Shown piece after piece: positions 13,734 to 24,700 of a DNA stretch of 64,000 nucleotides. Location of the stretch: positions 186,001 through 250,000 of the forward strand of contig QJNS01000094.1 of assembly GCA_004154925.1 (NCBI GenBank), given 5' to 3'. The first letter of the stretch is position 1. Every line of letters begins with the position of its first letter. Under the pieces are notes generated by a model. That model had not been told where the DNA came from. It made no database searches and saw only the letters and a program-made list of their open reading frames with translations. The translations under genes and the position numbers were made by a program. Source of the DNA: Monosporascus cannonballus. Its lineage: Eukaryota > Ascomycota > Sordariomycetes > Xylariales.

Positions 13734-14139
13734 TATAACGGCTAGGCGGTTTAACTAATTATTAAACCTTAAGTCGACGGATTTATATTAATAAAAATAT
13801 CGTAGGAATCTAAGTAATAAATATAGTAACGTATTATGTTTCGTAATACCAAAAATGCCTTGGGTAACGATATTATATTGCAAACACTTAGTATTAATAA
13901 GTGGTTTGTTGCAAGCTAAAATTATCTAAACTATAGAAATAATAAGCGTATATATACTTCTCCTTTTTAGCTTAATCATTCGTAATTACGCCGTTAGTAG
14001 TAATTACGATTACTTGGGATCACTTTTAATCATTAATAATCACTGGCTTGGCAGTGATTATTGTTACGTAACTCGGGAGGTGGCCTGTATGCTCCCTGCC
14101 TGACCGTTTCTTGAGACCGGAGCTTGTCGGGTCGTAACA
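13734..14139 (-). repeat. LTR of element A (5' LTR in element orientation)
   Basis: 406 bp, ending GGGTCGTAACA. It is less mutated than its partner. It contains an 11-bp perfect hairpin at 14035-14062 and a run of TGATTA/GTAATTA motifs in the part that would be U3. Confidence 0.88.
14035..14062. repeat. U3 hairpin of the A-type LTR
   Basis: AATAATCACTG at 14035-14045 is perfectly complementary to CAGTGATTATT at 14052-14062, with a six-base loop. On the element strand the loop core reads GCCAAGC. It is also recognisable, with mutations, in the left LTR (about 7630-7660) and in the LTR of D (about 53229-53255). Confidence 0.7.
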
Positions 14140-15922
14140 ACATATTAACCTTTTAATTTTTCCCTTGCTATATATTTAGTATTCGATTATTATAAAATTT
14201 TTAAGCGGATTTTTTTATATAAAATTATAAATAAACGATTATTTCGGAATTTAAATAACTTAATTTTAAATATTATATAATATTATTACTAATACGTAAT
14301 AATTTTGTTATCCTTAAATTACCCTTTCGTTTATAAGTAATTAAAATTATATAAAATATTATTACGTTAATATTTTCAACAACGAATTAATTATTTTTAT
14401 TTATTAACGTAATAATTATTTAATTATATTTATTTCGAATATAATTAATAATTCTTTTATTATTTTACTAATAATTTCTTTTCGGAATTGCCGGAATAAT
14501 ATTAAATTATATGCGAAATCCTTATAATAAGTTACGTTATATAAACGTCATATTTTCGTACCGTTAAAATTTCGAAAAATTATATTAATTTTTCCGTATC
14601 TTTTAATCGGGATAGAGTTATTATTTGCGTACATCCCGTTACTTTATACGATAAATTTAAAGTTCAGAAATTTGTTAATTAAATTAAAGATATATATCGT
14701 AAACTTTAAATCCAAAATAATTAAATTTTTTAAGGAGTAAAATAAAATATTTTTGGCGTTATGTTAATTAATAATTAAAAAATATATTAATATTTATCGT
14801 ACCTTTTTTTTAAAAAATTAATTTATTTTTTATAAAATAAATCTTTTTATAATTTTCGATAAACGGTCGATTTTTTCTTTTAAAGATTAATTGGCGTAAA
14901 TTTAACCTTAAAAAAATATTATTATTTTATCGTTAAAACGGAAACTTTTTGAAACTTTTTTAAAAAATGTATAATAACTAATTAAGTACGTTTTATAATA
15001 AATGTCTTATATATTTAATTTTTAACGTTTTTGCTTATTATTATTTCGGTCCATATAAAAACTTTTACGGTTATTTCCTTTCGGTTTACTGCTTAAGATT
15101 TTTTTTCATAATTAAAAATTAATATTTTTGGGATTTTTTTAATTAAAATCGTTTTAATTAAAAAAGTTTACAAATATTCCGTAAAACGTTAAAAACGTTA
15201 CTTTAATATTTCGTAATATAAATATAAAATAAACTATAACTTAATAATCCAAAATATTAATTATTATTTTTTGAAAATTAATTATACCGTTATCGATTTC
15301 GGCTTTTTTTATTATCTGGAAAATAATAATCCATATCTTAATTATAAAGGTTAATATTATATATAAATTCTTAACTTATATAATTATCGTTTTCGTTTTT
15401 AAAATATTATGTTATTATTTTAAAGCCATAATTTTTTATTATTTTACAATTTATTCGTTTAACTTTTTGCTAAATTTCAAAATTTATTTTAATATTTCGC
15501 AATAGTTTCGTTAAATATTAATTAAAAATTTATTATCGTATATCTTACCGGATTCGCCCAGGTTAACGTATTATTTTTCGTAAGTTTTTTTCTAAAAAAA
15601 TTAGTTTTTTTAAATTGCTAAAAATATTAATTGTAAAATTTGTTTCTTAAGATTATTAATATTTTTGCGAAAAATATCGTACTTTTAATTTTTGTAAATA
15701 TACGCCGTAAAATCCTAATTATAAGCGTATTTACTTTCGGTCGTTATTTTAAATGTATTCGTTAAATAACTGGTATAATCGATTTCTTTGATAATTCTTC
15801 CGAAAAATATAAATATAAACGAAAAACTGCTTAAGGTATTAATTCGTATCGTATGGCGGATTCGTCTTTTTAAGTAAGAAATTATATTAGGTTTTATAAG
15901 GTTAATAAGCTATTAAAAATTT

Positions 15923-16011
15923 TAATCAAAATTAATATAATTCCAAATATCGAACGCGTATGTTTTAAATTGGAATTCGCCTTTAAAGCGATCGTAATTT
16001 TTAGGTCCCTT
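15923..16011 (-). pseudogene. Copia gag-like fragment of element G
   Basis: On the minus strand this frame reads NYDRFKGEFQFKTYAFDIW, then stops appear. The NYDxW/FK...DIWxYI pattern is typical of the start of the Copia gag (UBN2-like) region. It lies about 140 bp inside the right LTR, the expected place for gag of a minus-strand element. The rest of gag and pol is too mutated to read. Confidence 0.45.
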
Positions 16012-16151
16012 ATAAATAACGGAGGACGTTAACAGTACGGTCGTTATTATTATTATTGGCGTATTTTAATAATTATAACTAATATATAGCTTATATTATT
16101 TTAATAACAGCTAATTAATTAATATATGTCCTAATTAAGCGAATAAAACTT

Positions 16152-16490
16152 TTAATTATTAAATATAAGAGATATTAGTTATATGTATATTATTAACTAG
16201 TTGCAGGTATTTTAGAACGCGTACTGCATTTTAAAGTAATCTAGTCCCAGAACATATATGTTCCGATCAGAGGGAATCTTCCATATATGGGGTGCTAGAG
16301 CACCCCCTGCTAGCCGACACTTTCTTTTGGTCTGGAAACCGACTTCCCATATAAGAAAGTAACAACTATGGCAATATACGGCCTATACTCTAGGGTCTAT
16401 AAAGGTCTAAGATTTCTTTTAAGAACCTGTACTTTAAACTGAAGATGTTTAATATATTCGCCGTATACTCGGTAACCACGTATATTAGCA
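16152..16490 (-). repeat. LTR of element G, right copy
   Basis: Direct repeat of 4109-4270. Bases from about 16190 to 16460 are GC-balanced, so this copy escaped most RIP while its partner did not. It contains a small GGGGTGCTAGAGCACCCC palindrome at about 16290-16307. The right end is set at TATTAGCA by analogy with a TG...CA terminus and is uncertain. Confidence 0.5.
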
Positions 16491-16659
16491 AATGCGTTTT
16501 TTATATTTTAAAAACAAAGATATTAAAAATATTTATATAAAGTATAATAAACTATCTAAATACGAAACGTATAGTTAATTTCTAAATATAATTATTTTAA
16601 ATTATAAATATCGTAATTTATAAGTTTGTTATATATATAAGGTCGTTACGCATTTTCTA

Positions 16660-16930
16660 CTAATTCGTAATAAGAATAATTAATATAATAATTACAATGA
16701 TATAAATTATATTTGATTAATTTAGTTCTTTTTTACTTAACGTATTTTAATTTTTTTATTCGTAAATATACGTATTATATTCGGATTTGTTATAAAAGTT
16801 ATATATCGATATAAGAAAACTGTAAAAAATATAGCTATTTCGTTATATAATTTAAAAAATTAGCAGTTTTAACACCAAATGCATTAAAAATTCTTATCCG
16901 CGCTTAAATAAGAAATGCGTCGAAGTTTAT
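16660..16930. repeat. Direct repeat, strongly RIPed copy
   Basis: Pairs with 17225-17525. Shared anchors include AGCTATTTCGT, CTTATCCGCGCTTAA and GTCGAAGTTTATTT-like sequence, and C/G positions of the partner appear here as T/A. It may be an LTR or short element whose minus-strand end would read TATAACGAAATAGCT. Confidence 0.55.
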
Positions 16931-17224
16931 TTCTTTATATTTTTCTCTTTTTTTAAAAGAATCATTTTGATTTTTAATAAAAATAATCTTAATTTTATTA
17001 GGTATTTTTTTAATTAATTTTCTTAGGTTAATAAATTTTTCGCCGATATACGTAATAAATCTATTAGCTTAAATACGTTAAACCTTTAAGAGACAAAGTA
17101 CGTACCAAGTTATTACAACGTCGATTTATCGCCGATCTATTACTAATCTTCTAGCAGCTGCTGCTAGTACGAATAAATCTTATTATTTTAAGCTATTAAC
17201 ATTTTAACGGTTCGACGATAACCA

Positions 17225-17525
17225 ATCGTCGACCAAGCTCAGTGCGTATAAGTAGGTTATTTTGCTTTATAAACGCAACGGAGGCCTCGTTTCGACGGCT
17301 TATAAAAAACTCTTAGCATTTTTCAGCTTTTGTATCGGCTTCGAACCCTAATCTATAATCGCGACTAACAAGCTAGTATACCCGAATAACTTTGAAACAA
17401 TATAAGAGAATAAAAAGAACTAGCTATTTCGTCACATAATCTAAAAGATCAGTAGTTCTAACGCCAAGTACGTTAAAAGTCCTTATCCGCGCTTAAGTAG
17501 AAAACGCCTCGAAGTTTATTTTCTT
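17225..17525. repeat. Direct repeat, lightly RIPed copy
   Basis: Partner of 16660-16930. On the minus strand it contains TGTGACGAAATAGCTAG, which could be an LTR start. A B-box-like GGGTTCGAAGCC is present on the minus strand, but no tRNA arm pairing was found around it. Confidence 0.55.
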
Positions 17526-17757
17526 ACAATCGGTTTTTTTCGTTTTAAGTGTTTATAAGAATTATTTTTAATTATTATCGAATATAATTATTTATTATAA
17601 CTCTTTTTATAATTATAAAAATTTGTACTTTTATATAATAAGTATTATCAAATACGTTTATTTTAATTTTTCGACGTTTATTAAAAATATAATTCGTTTG
17701 GAATAAGTCATATTTTTTGTTTTTAAACAATAATTTATATAAATATATTCAGTTATG

Positions 17758-17934
17758 TTATATTAAAAGATGAATCGATTTAATTATTTTTATTTGTAGA
17801 TTATATTGCGGCCTGATCACTCGTAAGAGCTCTAGTATATATGCAGCTGTAAGCACTAAGGTGATTGCCACAATTGCGATCATTCCACCGATCTTTTGCT
17901 CTGGTAGCGTGATAGTATAGTGTAGCCATAACAT
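17758..17934 (-). CDS. Small open frame with one hydrophobic segment in a non-RIPed island (uncertain)
   Basis: About 140 bp (17800-17937) keeps a balanced composition inside RIPed DNA. The minus strand there reads as a 58-codon frame starting MLWLHYTITLPEQKIGG, followed by about 20 hydrophobic residues (IAIVAITLVLTAAYIL) and then a charged segment. That would suit a single-pass membrane protein or the tail of one. Stops lie just upstream and the last dozen codons run into AT-rich sequence. A plus-strand frame over the same bases is also partly open, so chance is a serious alternative. I do not recognise the protein. Confidence 0.2.
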   Translation of the reverse strand: MLWLHYTITLPEQKIGGMIAIVAITLVLTAAYILELLRVIRPQYNLQIKIIKSIHLLI

Positions 17935-18186
17935 ATTACTTTAATGAGTTTTTTATGTTAATCAGGTCTCTATCGAATTATCTTAACAATATTTTTAAAG
18001 GTTTTCGCAAATAAGAAGATAGCGGAGTTAGTAAAGGTAAATGATAAAACGGTCGGTATAAATATTATTAAAAATTTTAATTTCGGTAAAGGTTTATTAA
18101 AAGCGAATAAAATAAGTGTAACTTTTACGATTCCGAATTTAATATTATAGGACGTTATAGTAACTTTAAATACGTTATAAAAATCG

Positions 18187-18606
18187 TGTTATAACTCAAC
18201 GTCCTTGGCACAGCCCGAAACAGTCAAAACAAATGGAGCACTAGGAAAAGGGTCACGTAACGAAAATCCGGATCATTGGGATCTTGCGAGACCTACGAAA
18301 GTCAGGATCATTAAAATCTTGCGAAATCCACGAAAGTTAAGATTATTGGGATTTTGCGAAATTATAATAATTCAGCGATAATTAGTAAACCAGAACCAAA
18401 TATAATACGTTCGTTATTTCTATAATTTAAATAGCTCTAACTTATAATATTTACTAATACCAATCGTTTATAATATAATTTCTATATCTTTGGTATTAAG
18501 AAACGTAATTAAGTTATCTTATTACTACAAAGTCCCACGATACTCCTGCTAACATAAACCCGTACGACTAAGGTTTAATAATTGGCTAAACCGCCTAACC
18601 GTCATA
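18187..18606 (+). repeat. LTR with 35-bp-repeat U3 (5' end of element C)
   Basis: Starts TGTTATAACTCAACGTCC, related to the start of the B LTR. Its last 200 bp match the other family LTRs (ending CCTAACCGTCATA), but its middle is unlike theirs and carries three 35-bp tandem units. It is followed by a 60-bp leader (18607-18666) nearly identical to the leader of B (19078-19137). Confidence 0.75.
18270..18374 (+). repeat. Three tandem 35-bp units in an LTR U3
   Basis: Units at 18270-18304, 18305-18339 and 18340-18374 are in exact 35-bp register. They share GGATCATTGGGATCTTGCGA-type starts and CACGAAAGT-type ends, with unit 3 the most diverged. Differences are mostly C-to-T/G-to-A. Repeated motifs in U3 are commonly transcriptional control sites; that role here is inference. 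Confidence 0.8.
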
Positions 18607-18666
18607 CGTTACAAGCTTTTGTTCAGTAATATCGTTAGACTTTGAGCAATATCGCCGACACTATAT

Positions 18667-19077
18667 TGTTATGACCTAACGGTCTTGGCTTCTTGACAAA
18701 CGGTCGAGCCCACAAAAAAGACAAAACCCGATCTCTGCTAAGATATTACGTGATTAGCTTAAAGGTCTTAAGGCGCCAAGCGCCTTAAGCCCCTTAAGCC
18801 GGCAAAAGAACTTAAAGAGCTTAACGGGCTTAAGGGTTTAAGCCGTTTAAGCACCTTGAACCAGAATGAAGATATATACGCTTATTATTTCTATAATTTA
18901 GATAATACCAGCTTATAATATTTATTAATATTAATCGTTTGCATTACGATTTCCGCAACTTTGGTATTAAGAAATATAATTAAGTTATCTTATTATTACT
19001 AAGTCTTACGATATTTCTATTAATATAAACTCGTACGATTAAAGTTTAATAATTGGTTAAACCGTTTAGCCGTTATA
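18667..19077 (+). repeat. 5' LTR of element B
   Basis: Starts TGTTATGACCTAACGG and ends GCCGTTATA. The U3 contains about eight CTTAAG-like motifs between 18757 and 18860 and a 9-bp perfect hairpin at 18767-18789. Lightly RIPed. Confidence 0.88.
18767..18789. repeat. U3 hairpin of the B-type LTR
   Basis: CTTAAGGCG (18767-18775) pairs perfectly with CGCCTTAAG (18781-18789) across the loop CCAAG. The GCCAAGC core is the same as in the A-type hairpin, but the stem sequence is unrelated. Confidence 0.75.
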
Positions 19078-19139
19078 CGTTATAAGTTTTTGTTTAATAG
19101 TACCGTTAAATTCTGAGCAATATCGCCGACATTATATCT

Positions 19140-22100
19140 ACTAGCAAGCAGCTCGAATAACCTATTTATCAAATCCCTGATAACCTGGATACTGGAATAA
19201 AATCCGAGAAGAAAAAAGAAAAACCTCGTTTTTCTTGCGAAAAACTTTTCCGACGTCTGGATATTATAAATAAATACATTATTTAGCTTAAGAGAGATAA
19301 TAATAATCTTATAACGTCCTTTTAAGCCGCCTATAAAAGATTTAAGAAAAAAAGAAAAGCTTTTGAAACTAGGAAGTTTTTTCGAATAGGTTAAGTTATT
19401 CAGCTAAATTTTATTAAAGAATTAGAAAAAGTCCTTAAACTTTTTAAGCCAGAATTTTTCGATAAAATCTCGATTAAGTTATAATTATTTTTAACTTAAT
19501 GTTAAATATATTTCGGGTATTTTTTTATTTGACTTATTATACCTATTATACGACTTACATTCGTATTCAGATAATTTACTAGAAATATGGTTATTTGGTT
19601 TCAGCCTATAATAAAGAAATACGTTATTTTGCTAATCGAAAAACGAAATCCGGAAGTAATATAAATATATAGCGATTATAAATAATTTAAATAAATATTA
19701 ATAAGAACTTTCGTAATAATAAATGAAAAAATAAAGGCTGAAATATAAATTTAGCAGTTACGATAAAAAGAATTAATATCTAGTTATAATAATACGTTAA
19801 TTTAATTAGTATTTAAATTAAATTAAAAATAAAAAATACTAATAGACAAATTTTTCGATAACCTAAAAAAGAAAATATAAAAAGAATTTTTTAAGTTCGA
19901 TCGGCCTAATTGTTTATCAGATTATATCGTTATGGCAGTTAAGATCGACGATCAGTAATACGCCTGGCGTATTAAAGGTACTAAAAGAAATAACAATAAG
20001 CTCCGATATACGATTAATACTAGCATTTTTCGACGCAGTAATATTTTTTACGATACGGAATTAGGATCTATGAAATTAAGAGTTATTTATAAGAAAAATT
20101 GAAATTAGACTAAATGTTTTAATTATAATAAAATGGGATATAAAGTAACGTAATATATAACATCTAAGAAACTCCGTCAAAATAATTAAAAACCTATACC
20201 TAAGGGATAATCTAAAACAAATTAGAAGAACGAAAATAAACCTATTAATATAATTTAGCTTAAGTACATACCAAGCTCCCCATGGCGAAAAGTTTAACAG
20301 GGAATACGCGAAACCAAAAAGCTAACTTAATAAATATCGCAAACCTAATAAAAAACATTATAAGAATAATTACGCAAATATTAGGATTAGATAGAAAAAA
20401 TTTGTCCCGGAATTTCTAATCGATATGGCAAAATGCAGACCATATATTGTCGACGACAAGAATATTGTCACGGCGCTGTACATCTCTTGAGTTTCTGGAA
20501 GATGTTCTATTGTTGCACGAGGAAGAAAAAAGAGAGCTATCTAACAAGCGCGTAACGCTTGCATATATATAGCGAAACGGCGGCTTAAATAAGCCGCTTT
20601 GCTAGTGCCGTAACAAATATCCGGATTACGAAAAATAAAAATAATATATTTACGGACGAATTACCAGTATATATTATAAAGCATTCGATTTTTCAAACCG
20701 TATCGGAAATAACAAAAACGATAAATAATAATATTAATATTTTCGATTTATAATTCCAAAGATATTTAGTAACTGGCCGAAATAAAAAGCTAGCTCAAAA
20801 AAAATAATACCCGTAAGAAAACCTTTTTTATTTTTATTAATAATATAATTATTAAACAAAAAAGGTTAATCTAGTATATAATAAAAAAACATTATTAAAA
20901 TATTATTACAGATTTTTATTTTCAATTAATATTTATTATAAACTTTTACTAAAAACAATTATTAAAAAAATATATTGATTTATAGAAAACTTTTAAAACG
21001 ATAATTAGGATAACGCATAATAGAATATAGTTAAAAAATATAAAAAAAAATAATTTATTCGATAAGGAAAAACAGTATAATAAAATTAAAGGCAATTAAT
21101 ATAATACGAAAAAATAGTACGCCGATAATAACGACAAATGTAATAACTTGACGTATTTAACGTAAAAATATAAATACGGTTTAATAAATTCGAATAAAAA
21201 TTAAAAGAAAAAAGTTATCTATAAAAAAGCTGCAAAATAACGAAATTCTAAAAAAGGGCTTTAAACGCAACGATGAAACTTATTAATAACTTTATTACTT
21301 TAGATATACGAAGAGGAACGTATTAATATACTGTAATGGCAAATTACGGAATTTTGGGCGGGAATTATATTATATTAAATAAGTTCAATAAATTTAAACT
21401 ATTGTAACGATATAAAGTAAAACCTTATATAATAACAAATGTGGAAAGTTACTAATTCGTTTATAATAATGAGAAAATTATACGTAAAATTAATTATCTT
21501 AACATTTTTATTTAAGGATAATATTGAATAATTAATTTCGATATTGTTTTATTTAGGAATTACGATATGATTTTAGAATTACCATAAATACGCCAGTACG
21601 AAATCTTAATTAATAAAGAATTTAACGAGGTAAAATTCGTTTTACATTTTATTAATAAATAAAGAAAGAAAGAATTAAGATCGTAATATTCGATTACAAA
21701 TAACAATAAATGTAGATATAAGGATATAACAAAACCCTTACTACCTAAAAAGATAAAATATAAACAAAAACAGGTATCAAAGAAAAATATAACGTATCGT
21801 TACAATTATCAGAGCAAAATTAAAGTAATTAAATAACAATTTAGAAACAAAGCTCTAAGAATTCAAAAATCTAATTAATATATTATGATAATATTACAAA
21901 TATAAGCAGCTTTTTAAAAAGGAACTTAATACGAAATTACTAAAATATAACGAATAAAATTATAAGATAATTTTCAAAAAAGGGTTTTCGACGAAGTTTT
22001 ACCTTATTTATAATCTTAGCGAAAACGAACTGCGTATTTCTAAAGAATACTTAAAAATCAGTTATAAAAAGGATAAATTCGACCTTTAAAATTATTAGCA

Positions 22101-24700
22101 AGACACTTTATATTTTTCGTACATAAAAAAAATAGAAAATTAGAATTTGTAATTAATTATCGATAACTAAACGATATTAAAGGTCGAATATTATTACCCT
22201 TAATTACAAAAATAAAAAACCGATTTTACGGAATTAAGTAGTTTATAGCATTTAATCTTAGAAATGGATATAACTTTATTAAGATTAAAAAATGATACGA
22301 ATAAAAAATCATTTTTAGAACGGAATACGGATTATTTGAATACTTAGTTATATTAATAAGATTTACGAACGTACTAGTAATTTTTAACGAATAATTAATT
22401 ATATATTATAAAAATATTTCGATATTTTTCACGTTTGTTATTTTAACGACAGTTTTATCTTTTTAAAAACGGAAGAAATATATAAAAATAGGTTCATAAA
22501 GCTTTTTAAATTTTATAAGACATAAAGGTATTTACTAATGCAAAAAAAGGTTAATTTTACGTATAAAAAATGGAATATCTAGGACATATTATTACCCCAG
22601 AACATATTAGAATAAACCCCAAGAAAACCATTGCAGTTATAAAATGGCAGACGCCAACGACGGTTAAAGAAGTACAGGCATTTTTTGAATTTGCTAACTA
22701 TCATAAGAAATTTATTCGAAACTTTAATAAAATAATTATATCTTTAACGAATCTTACGAAAAAAAAAGAATTTAAATGGACGTCCAAAACGCTAAGATAT
22801 TTTAGGATATTAAAAATGCGGTTATTAACGAATTAATATTAATTATATACGATTTAAATAATTTCGTTAAATTAAAAATCGATATTTTGGATTATGTATT
22901 GGACGTAATAATCGGATAACGAAATAACTAAGGCAAATTATACCTTATTATTTTTTTTCTATAAATTAAAAAAAACAGAATTTAATTACGGTATTCCAAA
23001 TAAGGAATTCATAGCCATTATTATGGTATTCCAAGAGTTTAGGTATTTTCTAAAGAGAAATTTGTACCAGGTGAAAGTTTATATAAATTATTAAAATCTT
23101 ATCCGATTTATTACGACTAAGAAGCTTATTGGACGATGATTTTATTATGCGAAAAAATTGGCGAATTTCGATTTCGTTATTATTTATAAGAAGGGCTTAA
23201 AAATGGCAAAGCAGATGCTCTAAGTAAGTAACCAAATTTCGAAAAGAAATTGGTTAAAGTTAGCTATATGATTTTCGATATTACTATAAAAAGAATTTAC
23301 GCCCGCGACAGATTACGATAATTTGGGTAATACATTTTGATATATATTAAAAAAATCTAATAATATAATAATAATCTCCTAGAAAACTAAAAAAATAAAT
23401 AAGATATAAGTTTTAGAAAAATACTAAAACGATTTAGTACGAAAAATATACGAATATTAGCTATACGAATATCCAAGGATTTACAAAACTCTAAAACGGT
23501 TTCGACGCATATATTCCTTTCTTAAAATGAAATTATCGGTACAGAAAATCATACGGCAATATGATATTTGCGCCAGAACGAAAACATGACGATATAAGTT
23601 ATACGGAGAATTATAACTATTAACAGTCGCAAAATGAGCATAATATTTAATTATATTTAATTTTATTATTACATTTCCTGTATTAAAAGATTTAATTATA
23701 GAAATATATTACGATAATATTTTTGTAATTATTAGTCGACTTACAAAACCTTTTTATTTTTTATCATATTGCAAAAACGTAAATACCGAATAAATAGTAC
23801 ACATTTTTTTAAACATATTTTTAATATATACGGATTATTAATAAAAACTATTTTAAATAAAAAATCAATATTTATATTTAAGTTTTAACACACCTTTACG
23901 GTATAAATCGGTTAAAATGATAAATTATTGAACATACTTATACCCTAAATAAAAAATAAATAAAACGAATAAATTAAAATTTAAAGACTTATTTATAATA
24001 TTATGTTAATTATAAACAAAATAAGTAAATTAAAAGAATTACTTCTACTTTGTTAACCTATATTACCAGCTATTACGAAAATATCAAAATAATATTTATA
24101 AACGTAAATTTAAATTTTATTTTAAAAATATATAAAAAAATATGCGATAATAGTTTAATTAATATTAAAATAATCCTTACGTCGAAACAATTATAACGGC
24201 TATATTAAAAAATAAAAATAGAACTAAAATTCGTACGAAATTAAATAAGTAAATATTATAATTAAAAAAAGTTAAAAAAATTAGTTATCTAAAAAAAGAA
24301 GTAATTTTCTTTATTACAAAAAATATTTAAATAAAACGACTTAACAAAAAACACGATTGCAAATATATCGGTCTATATAAAATTGCCAAAAAAAATCTTA
24401 AAAAATAATTATTAATTAAAGGTTTTATTAAAAATTAAATTCTATTTAATTTTATATGTTGTTTTATTCGAATTAATAATAAATATAATTAAAATACATA
24501 TAGTATAAAACGATATAAAAATGAAAAACAAATAAATATACGAAATAAAAAAGATTTTCGACATACGAAAACAAGACGGATTTACCCAGTGTTTAATTAA
24601 GTAAAAAAAGCACCCGGATTCCGAAAACACTTGAAAACCCGCCAAAATTCTTATTAACGCCTAGCGCCTATTAAAGAACTTTTATTAATAACGACGGGCG
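19140..24700 (+). pseudogene. gag-pol relic of element B (Gypsy, chromodomain-bearing)
   Basis: Landmarks in plus-strand frames: a gag zinc-knuckle remnant (CFNYNKMGYK) at about 20113-20155; a protease-region remnant (YDMILELP) near 21560-21590; RT motif region at 22436-22459 reading YFND, one catalytic Asp changed to Asn. The RT connection/thumb is an open frame at 22570-22836 (YLGHIITPEHIRINPKK, then FFEFANYHKKFIRNF). RNase H is at about 22980-23230, including KADALSK. A chromodomain at about 24553-24680 (KHPDSENT, then a stop where Trp is expected) closes the polyprotein. Frames are broken throughout by TAA/TAG/TGA, so it cannot make a polyprotein. The minus-strand open frame at 24442-24645 is only a shadow of the chromodomain region. 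Confidence 0.8.
20466..20615. mobile_element. Solo LTR (150 bp) inside element B, little RIP
   Basis: A GC-balanced 150-bp insert begins TGTCACGGCGCTG and ends GTGCCGTAACA, flanked by perfect 5-bp duplications AATAT (20461-20465 and 20616-20620). The same place in D (near 54750) reads straight through without it. It contains two small palindromes (CAAGCGCGTAACGCTTG and GCGGCTTAAATAAGCCGC). TG...CA ends and a 5-bp duplication indicate a solo LTR. Confidence 0.85.

Larger units (their letters stand above)
7337..14139 (-). mobile_element. Element A: Gypsy-type chromovirus with matching LTRs, nested in G
   Basis: Two 406-bp LTRs flank 6 kb of RIP-degraded interior. Flanking 5-mers are ATATA (7332-7336) and ACATA (14140-14144), a target duplication differing by one C-to-T change. 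Read on the minus strand, the order is gag zinc knuckle, reverse transcriptase, then chromodomain, so the 5' LTR is the right one. The family is the same as B, C and D. Confidence 0.85.
4109..16490 (-). mobile_element. Element G: RIP-degraded Copia-type LTR retrotransposon, split by element A
   Basis: Two direct copies of an LTR-like sequence lie at about 4109-4270 and 16152-16490, sharing for example AACTA-TTGCAGG, TTTAGAACGCG and GAACATATAT-TTCCGATCA. The right copy is followed leftwards on the minus strand by a Copia gag-like frame (15923-16011). That places the 5' LTR on the right and the transcription direction leftwards. Element A (7337-14139) interrupts the interior, leaving about 5.5 kb of G. 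The interior is nearly all A/T with TpA-rich runs and no open frame survives. The outer boundaries are approximate and no target duplication was found. Confidence 0.6.
16491..17757. other. AT-rich stretch with two degraded direct repeats
   Basis: No gene is seen. A segment at about 16660-16930 recurs in direct orientation at about 17225-17525. The second copy is much less RIPed. Other sequence in the stretch is AT-rich without recognisable coding content. Confidence 0.5.

Noticed and set aside
17320..17370. B-box-like GGGTTCGAAGCC, possible tRNA or SINE
   Set aside because: The five bases on either side of the loop do not pair as a T arm, and no acceptor or anticodon stem could be built.
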